DNA of 9,066 bases from Candidatus Faecivivens stercoripullorum (GTDB taxonomy: Bacteria; Bacillota; Clostridia; Oscillospirales; Ruminococcaceae), in contig DVLW01000053.1 in assembly GCA_018715285.1 (NCBI GenBank), positions 1 to 9,066 on the forward strand, in the 5' to 3' direction. A program made the translations under genes and the position numbers. Below are positions 6,623-9,066 of this stretch, piece after piece. The notes below the pieces were generated by a model. The model was not told the DNA's origin and searched no databases. It was given only the letters and a program-made list of their open reading frames with translations. How positions within the stretch are numbered: the stretch's first letter is position 1; each line of letters starts with the position of its first letter.

Positions 6623-6667
6623 GCCGCAAAACGGATGACATGAAAGTCTCCGTCTTGCGGCCTTTTT
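6623..6667 (+). terminator. Intrinsic terminator after the YibE/F gene
   Basis: GCCGCAA (6623-6629) pairs exactly with TTGCGGC (6655-6661). The stem continues past one mismatch with ACGGA (6631-6635) against TCCGT (6649-6653), then GAC against GTC. Five T residues follow at 6663-6667. It lies 22 nt after the stop codon and closes the rightward genes against the convergent regulator gene. Confidence 0.88.
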
Positions 6668-6795
6668 GATGATACAGATGTACAAATATTATTCCTTACG
6701 GCAAACCCATACGGTCATTTATTGCATTCCACTGGTAAAGAACCAGGCTTTGCTTTTCTTTCCAGGGAGCATCCGGCTAAAGCTGCTTTTATCCA

Positions 6796-7230
6796 TCATC
6801 CCGTAACCTCTTGCGGTATATCAGTTCCGTTCATCAGATCAGCCAGTGTCACACTGTCCAGATAATCTCCGATCAGCTGCTGTAAACGAAGCCATACCGG
6901 TCGTGTCCGGCACAATTCAGCTCTTTCACACGGTTCAGCACCTTTCTCCAGACAGGCTACCGGTGCCATTGCATTCTCAGTCAGACGCAGGATTTCGCCG
7001 ACTGTATACTCCTCTGGCTGCCTTGCCAGCCGATATCCGCCGCCTCTTCCACGGACTGCCTGCAAACAGCCGCCGCGGCTGAGAGAGGCAATAATGCTTT
7101 CCAGATATTTTTCCGAAATTCCCTGACGGCAGGCAATATCCATCAACGGCACATATTCTCCCGTATGATGTTCCGCCAGATCCAGCATTACCCGCAGTGC
7201 ATACCGTCCACGTGTTGAAACCATTACCAT
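6796..7230 (-). CDS. Rrf2 family transcriptional regulator, probable Fe-S sensor
   Basis: The 144-residue product is a typical Rrf2/IscR-family DNA-binding protein. The N-terminal winged helix-turn-helix begins STRGRYALRVMLDLA (5-19), with the recognition region IACRQGISEKYLESIIASL (32-50) and a wing RGRGGGYRLAR (60-70). The C-terminal part has three cysteines, C93, C101 and C107, in the place where IscR-type members hold an iron-sulfur cluster; the spacing here is C-X7-C-X5-C. Two more cysteines lie in the DNA-binding half (C34, C55). The first ATG is chosen because GGGAGG lies 8 nt upstream. Neither iscS/nifU nor cysteine-metabolism genes are in the window, so the target cannot be read from neighbours. 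It is transcribed alone, convergent to the YibE/F gene, and no clear terminator of its own is visible. Confidence 0.9.
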   Translation of the reverse strand: MVMVSTRGRYALRVMLDLAEHHTGEYVPLMDIACRQGISEKYLESIIASLSRGGCLQAVRGRGGGYRLARQPEEYTVGEILRLTENAMAPVACLEKGAEPCERAELCRTRPVWLRLQQLIGDYLDSVTLADLMNGTDIPQEVTG

Positions 7231-7265
7231 TCCGTATCCCTCCCAGCTGTTTACTGTGTAATTTC

Positions 7266-7294
7266 ATTCTATCACAATCACCAGGCAGCCGCAA
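7266..7294 (-). promoter_or_regulatory. Probable promoter of the Rrf2 regulator gene
   Basis: On the minus strand TTGCGG (7294-7289) lies 17 bp before TAGAAT (7271-7266). The -10 is extended by TG one base upstream (TGATAGAAT). The start point would be near 7259, about 28 nt before the ATG. Autoregulation is common for Rrf2 proteins, but I see no clear palindromic operator here. Confidence 0.55.
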
Positions 7295-7328
7295 CCTTGT
7301 TTTCATAATATCTCATTTTATGTAAAGC

Positions 7329-7367
7329 AAAAAACCGTGTGGTTTCAAACGATAACCACACGGTTTT
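7329..7367 (-). terminator. Intrinsic terminator of the flavodoxin-like gene
   Basis: A perfect 14-bp inverted repeat pairs 7331-7344 with 7354-7367 (AAAACCGTGTGGTT and its complement), with a 9-nt loop. Read leftward it ends in six T residues (complement of A6 at 7329-7334). It begins 24 nt after the stop of the gene at 7391-7837 and shields the Rrf2 gene from read-through. In the rightward direction the stem ends in only four T, so bidirectional action is possible but no rightward gene needs it. Confidence 0.9.
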
Positions 7368-7390
7368 GACATCTGAAATTTTGTTCCGAA

Positions 7391-7837
7391 TCAGTTCAGA
7401 GCAGAAGCATCAAACAGAGAAGAGATCATCTTGTCAGCGAAGTCCTGAGCCTTCTTCTCGTCTGCATCGGTAACTCTCTTGGCACCAAACAGGCCCTTGG
7501 AGACTGCAATGCCGCAGGTACCAGCGATGTTGACACCATTCTTCTTGAAGATGCCTTCCAGCTCACCTGCGCCGGCAGTGCCATCTTTGGAGAGGATAAT
7601 CATCGCAACGTTGGAAGCTCTGGAAGTAGAAAGATCCTGGCAGAATTTAACCAGTTTAGCATCGATCTTGCCATAGTTTTCAAAGCAGAGCAGAACCAGA
7701 ATCTCATTCTCACAGGGATATGCAGGAGGAACCTTGTCTCCTTTTACCTTGTAAGCACGAGCAATTTTCTGGCCGATGATTTCGGGATTTTCCAGTTTGC
7801 CTTCTTTTTTCTGAGTGAACAGAACCTTCATTTTCAT
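7391..7837 (-). CDS. Small flavodoxin-fold-like protein of unknown function
   Basis: The 148-residue protein is probably cytosolic, with no signal peptide or membrane segment. Its predicted pattern alternates strands and helices: KVLFT (4-8), a helix about 19-30, ILVLLCF (46-52), a helix about 58-70, VAMIILS (77-83), a helix about 91-100, VNIAGTCGIAV (102-112) and a final helix about 124-142. This resembles a flavodoxin-like doubly wound fold, but the usual FMN phosphate loop (T/S-rich, after the first strand) is not convincing: the first strand is followed by QKKEGKLEN. The motif KVPPAYPCENE (35-45) and cysteines C42, C51, C66 and C108 are notable. The ATG at 7837 follows AAGGGG by 11 nt, rather far. 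It has its own promoter and terminator, so it is a single-gene transcript. I do not recognise a function; flavin binding or redox activity would be a guess. Confidence 0.8.
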   Translation of the reverse strand: MKMKVLFTQKKEGKLENPEIIGQKIARAYKVKGDKVPPAYPCENEILVLLCFENYGKIDAKLVKFCQDLSTSRASNVAMIILSKDGTAGAGELEGIFKKNGVNIAGTCGIAVSKGLFGAKRVTDADEKKAQDFADKMISSLFDASALN

Positions 7838-7913
7838 AAGTCATACTACCCCTTTGAAGATTTTAGAGACAGCCAGCCAAGCAAGCTGCTCTACATTTGC
7901 TGCATATAAATAT

Positions 7914-7942
7914 AGTGTACCATGAATTTGCAGGAATGTCAA
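7914..7942 (-). promoter_or_regulatory. Probable promoter of the flavodoxin-like gene
   Basis: On the minus strand a perfect TTGACA (7942-7937) lies 17 bp before TACACT (7919-7914), which matches four of six -10 positions. The start point would be near 7907, giving a leader of about 70 nt. A 7-bp imperfect inverted repeat (7933-7939 against 7956-7962) and a 10-bp direct repeat flank or overlap the -35. Confidence 0.6.
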
Positions 7943-8039
7943 AATAAATCTGTAAACATTTCATGAATTTGGGCAAACCGTATTAAAACTTATCATGTAT
8001 TTTATGCACAATGATGTCAAAATCATCAACAAAATGCAT
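7921..8039. repeat. Short direct and inverted repeats upstream of the flavodoxin-like gene
   Basis: CATGAATTTG occurs at 7921-7930 and 7962-7971, 41 bp apart, close to four helical turns. ATGTCAAAAT occurs at 7936-7945 and 8014-8023. The second copy sits inside ATGAT (8011-8015) N6 ATCAT (8022-8026), itself flanked by ATGCA (8004-8008) and TGCAT (8035-8039). The set surrounds the proposed promoter and the space after the Nudix gene. It may be operator sequence or a weak 3' structure for the Nudix transcript; no T tract supports a normal terminator. Confidence 0.4.
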
Positions 8040-8077
8040 GAAACACACCTGTTTTCCCTTCATTTTGGCGTTCGGAG

Positions 8078-8623
8078 TTATTTTCCCATCATCCGAGCTG
8101 TTTTCAGAACTGCAATCTGTGTTTTAGCGTCTTTAATTGTCCCGTCCATGACCTGCTCAATCAGTTGTTCCAGCGGCACGCGGCAGACATTCAGAAATTC
8201 TCCTTCATCCAGATGCTGTTCACCAAAAGTCAGACCAGTTGCCAGATAAATACGGATAATTTCGGTATCGTATGCCGGTGTCGGATAGATATTGCCCAAG
8301 AAGGTCCAGTTTTCCGCTTTGGCGCCGACTTCTTCACTCAGTTCCCGTTTACCACATTCCAGCGGATCTTCACCGTACTCCATCTTGCCGGCAGGAATCT
8401 CCGTCAGCACCTGATGCTGCGGATATCTGAACTGCCTGACCACCAGTGCTGTACCATCTTCCATCAATGGCAGGACACCTACTCCGCCCGGATGGAGAAT
8501 AACCTCCCGTGTCGCGTTGTTTCCATCCGGCAGCTGGACAGTATCCCGCACAAGATGCACGACTTTGCCTTCAAAGATCTCCTCACCAGACACTTTTTCT
8601 TCCCGCAAGTCTTTTTCCGTCAT
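8078..8623 (-). CDS. Nudix hydrolase, ADP-ribose pyrophosphatase type
   Basis: The 181-residue product should hydrolyse ADP-ribose (or related nucleoside diphosphate sugars) to AMP and ribose 5-phosphate, a housekeeping clean-up role. The Nudix box is complete from G79 to A101: G79, E85, then R93-E94, E97-E98 and G100, matching GX5EX7REUXEEXGU. A proline (P116) lies 16 residues after the last glycine of the box, the position that marks the ADP-ribose pyrophosphatase subfamily. The length fits NudF-type enzymes of about 180-185 residues. The reading frame could start at 8683, but that would overlap the upstream gene by 44 nt and add a basic extension unlike the family. ATG 8623 leaves a 16-nt gap, with GAAAGG 12 nt before it as a modest ribosome binding site. 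It follows the GtrA-like gene closely and is likely cotranscribed. Confidence 0.92.
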   Translation of the reverse strand: MTEKDLREEKVSGEEIFEGKVVHLVRDTVQLPDGNNATREVILHPGGVGVLPLMEDGTALVVRQFRYPQHQVLTEIPAGKMEYGEDPLECGKRELSEEVGAKAENWTFLGNIYPTPAYDTEIIRIYLATGLTFGEQHLDEGEFLNVCRVPLEQLIEQVMDGTIKDAKTQIAVLKTARMMGK

Positions 8624-8639
8624 ATGTCTTTCCAACCTT

Positions 8640-9056
8640 TCATTTGCTTTTCTTTTTGCTGAATACCACCATTTTGCTGGCAATATAATTAAAGACCACT
8701 ACTACTACATTGGACAGCAGCTTAATCAGCAGATCATTAAATCCGATCAGGTCGACAAATACCCACATGATCGCAACATCCAATACCCCTGACATTACCC
8801 TTGCCATAAAAAATCCACTGGCTTCTTTGAGTGCATCTTTTCCAACCGTGTGGGAACAGAATACATATCTGCGGTTGGTCAGATAAGCAAACAGCACCGA
8901 TAAAATCCACGCAACAACCGTCGGTACCGTCGTAAGGGTAAAAAACGGTGCCAAAACCAGATAGGTCACATAATTGACCACCGTTGTCAGCACTCCGAAA
9001 AAAAGGTAATTGATAAGTTCACGATAACGCTGATACAGCAGCTTGATTTTTTCCAT
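8640..9056 (-). CDS. GtrA-like membrane protein
   Basis: The 138-residue product is a GtrA family protein with four predicted membrane helices (about 13-36, 43-62, 82-104, 107-127). It has the repeated end-of-pair motifs NRRYVF (61-66) and NYIASKMVVF (123-132). Family members are thought to help move lipid-linked sugars, such as undecaprenyl-phosphate glucose, across the membrane for decoration of surface polymers; the usual glycosyltransferase partner is not in the window. The ATG at 9056 fits the family, with a short basic N terminus (MEKIKLLYQRYRELINYLFFG). Only 10 bases remain upstream, so no ribosome binding site is visible, and the frame is open to the window edge; a longer N terminus cannot be excluded. 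The stop lies 16 nt before the Nudix start, so the two genes likely share a transcript whose promoter is outside the window. Confidence 0.87.
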   Translation of the reverse strand: MEKIKLLYQRYRELINYLFFGVLTTVVNYVTYLVLAPFFTLTTVPTVVAWILSVLFAYLTNRRYVFCSHTVGKDALKEASGFFMARVMSGVLDVAIMWVFVDLIGFNDLLIKLLSNVVVVVFNYIASKMVVFSKKKSK

Positions 9057-9066
9057 TTTCAGGTAT

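Noticed and set aside
6668..6795. A terminator for the Rrf2 gene
   Set aside because: Only a weak 4-bp stem (CTGG/CCAG near 6731-6745) is visible and no T tract follows on the minus strand.
7995..8249. An 84-codon plus-strand frame between the flavodoxin-like and Nudix genes
   Set aside because: Most of it lies antisense to the Nudix gene, it has no ribosome binding site, and its start falls in AT-rich repeat sequence.
8624..8683. Longer N terminus for the Nudix protein
   Set aside because: It would overlap the GtrA-like gene by 44 nt, and the added residues do not resemble the family.

Overview
The window looks like an ordinary chromosomal segment of a Gram-positive, low-to-mid GC member of the Bacillota, probably class Clostridia. 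The evidence is strong AGGAGG-type ribosome binding sites, sigma-A-type promoters, a lipobox-bearing alkaline phosphatase, a short Rrf2 regulator with Clostridia-like cysteines and a YibE/F membrane protein. The species cannot be named from the sequence alone. I see no phage, insertion sequence, CRISPR array, tRNA or rRNA.

Left part, + strand (about 1-3561): a branched-chain amino acid operon, ilvB-ilvN-ilvC. It has a perfect-consensus promoter (TTGACA, 17 bp, TATAAT), a roughly 80-nt leader that can fold in two competing ways, and a strong intrinsic terminator. The two acetolactate synthase subunits condense pyruvate (or pyruvate plus 2-ketobutyrate). The reductoisomerase then makes the dihydroxy acid precursors of valine, isoleucine and leucine. 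ilvD and leu genes are not in the window.

Middle part, + strand (about 3590-6667): a phoA-type alkaline phosphatase lipoprotein with its own promoter, which overlaps TTTACA-like direct repeats resembling Bacillus PhoP boxes. After a hairpin that may attenuate or terminate comes a YibE/F family polytopic membrane protein, closed by a clear terminator.

Right part, - strand (about 6796-9056): four leftward genes. Reading from the right end, a GtrA-like membrane protein and a Nudix hydrolase of the ADP-ribose pyrophosphatase type form a closely spaced pair. Next is a small flavodoxin-fold-like protein of unknown function with its own promoter and terminator. Last is an Rrf2-family regulator with three C-terminal cysteines suited to an iron-sulfur cluster; it converges on the YibE/F gene.

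I did not find a convincing new biological system. The observations most worth checking are the ilv leader, whose first transcribed bases can pair with the ilvB ribosome binding site; the substitutions at well-known specificity positions in IlvB and IlvC; the candidate Pho boxes; and the repeat-rich promoter of the unknown flavodoxin-like gene.
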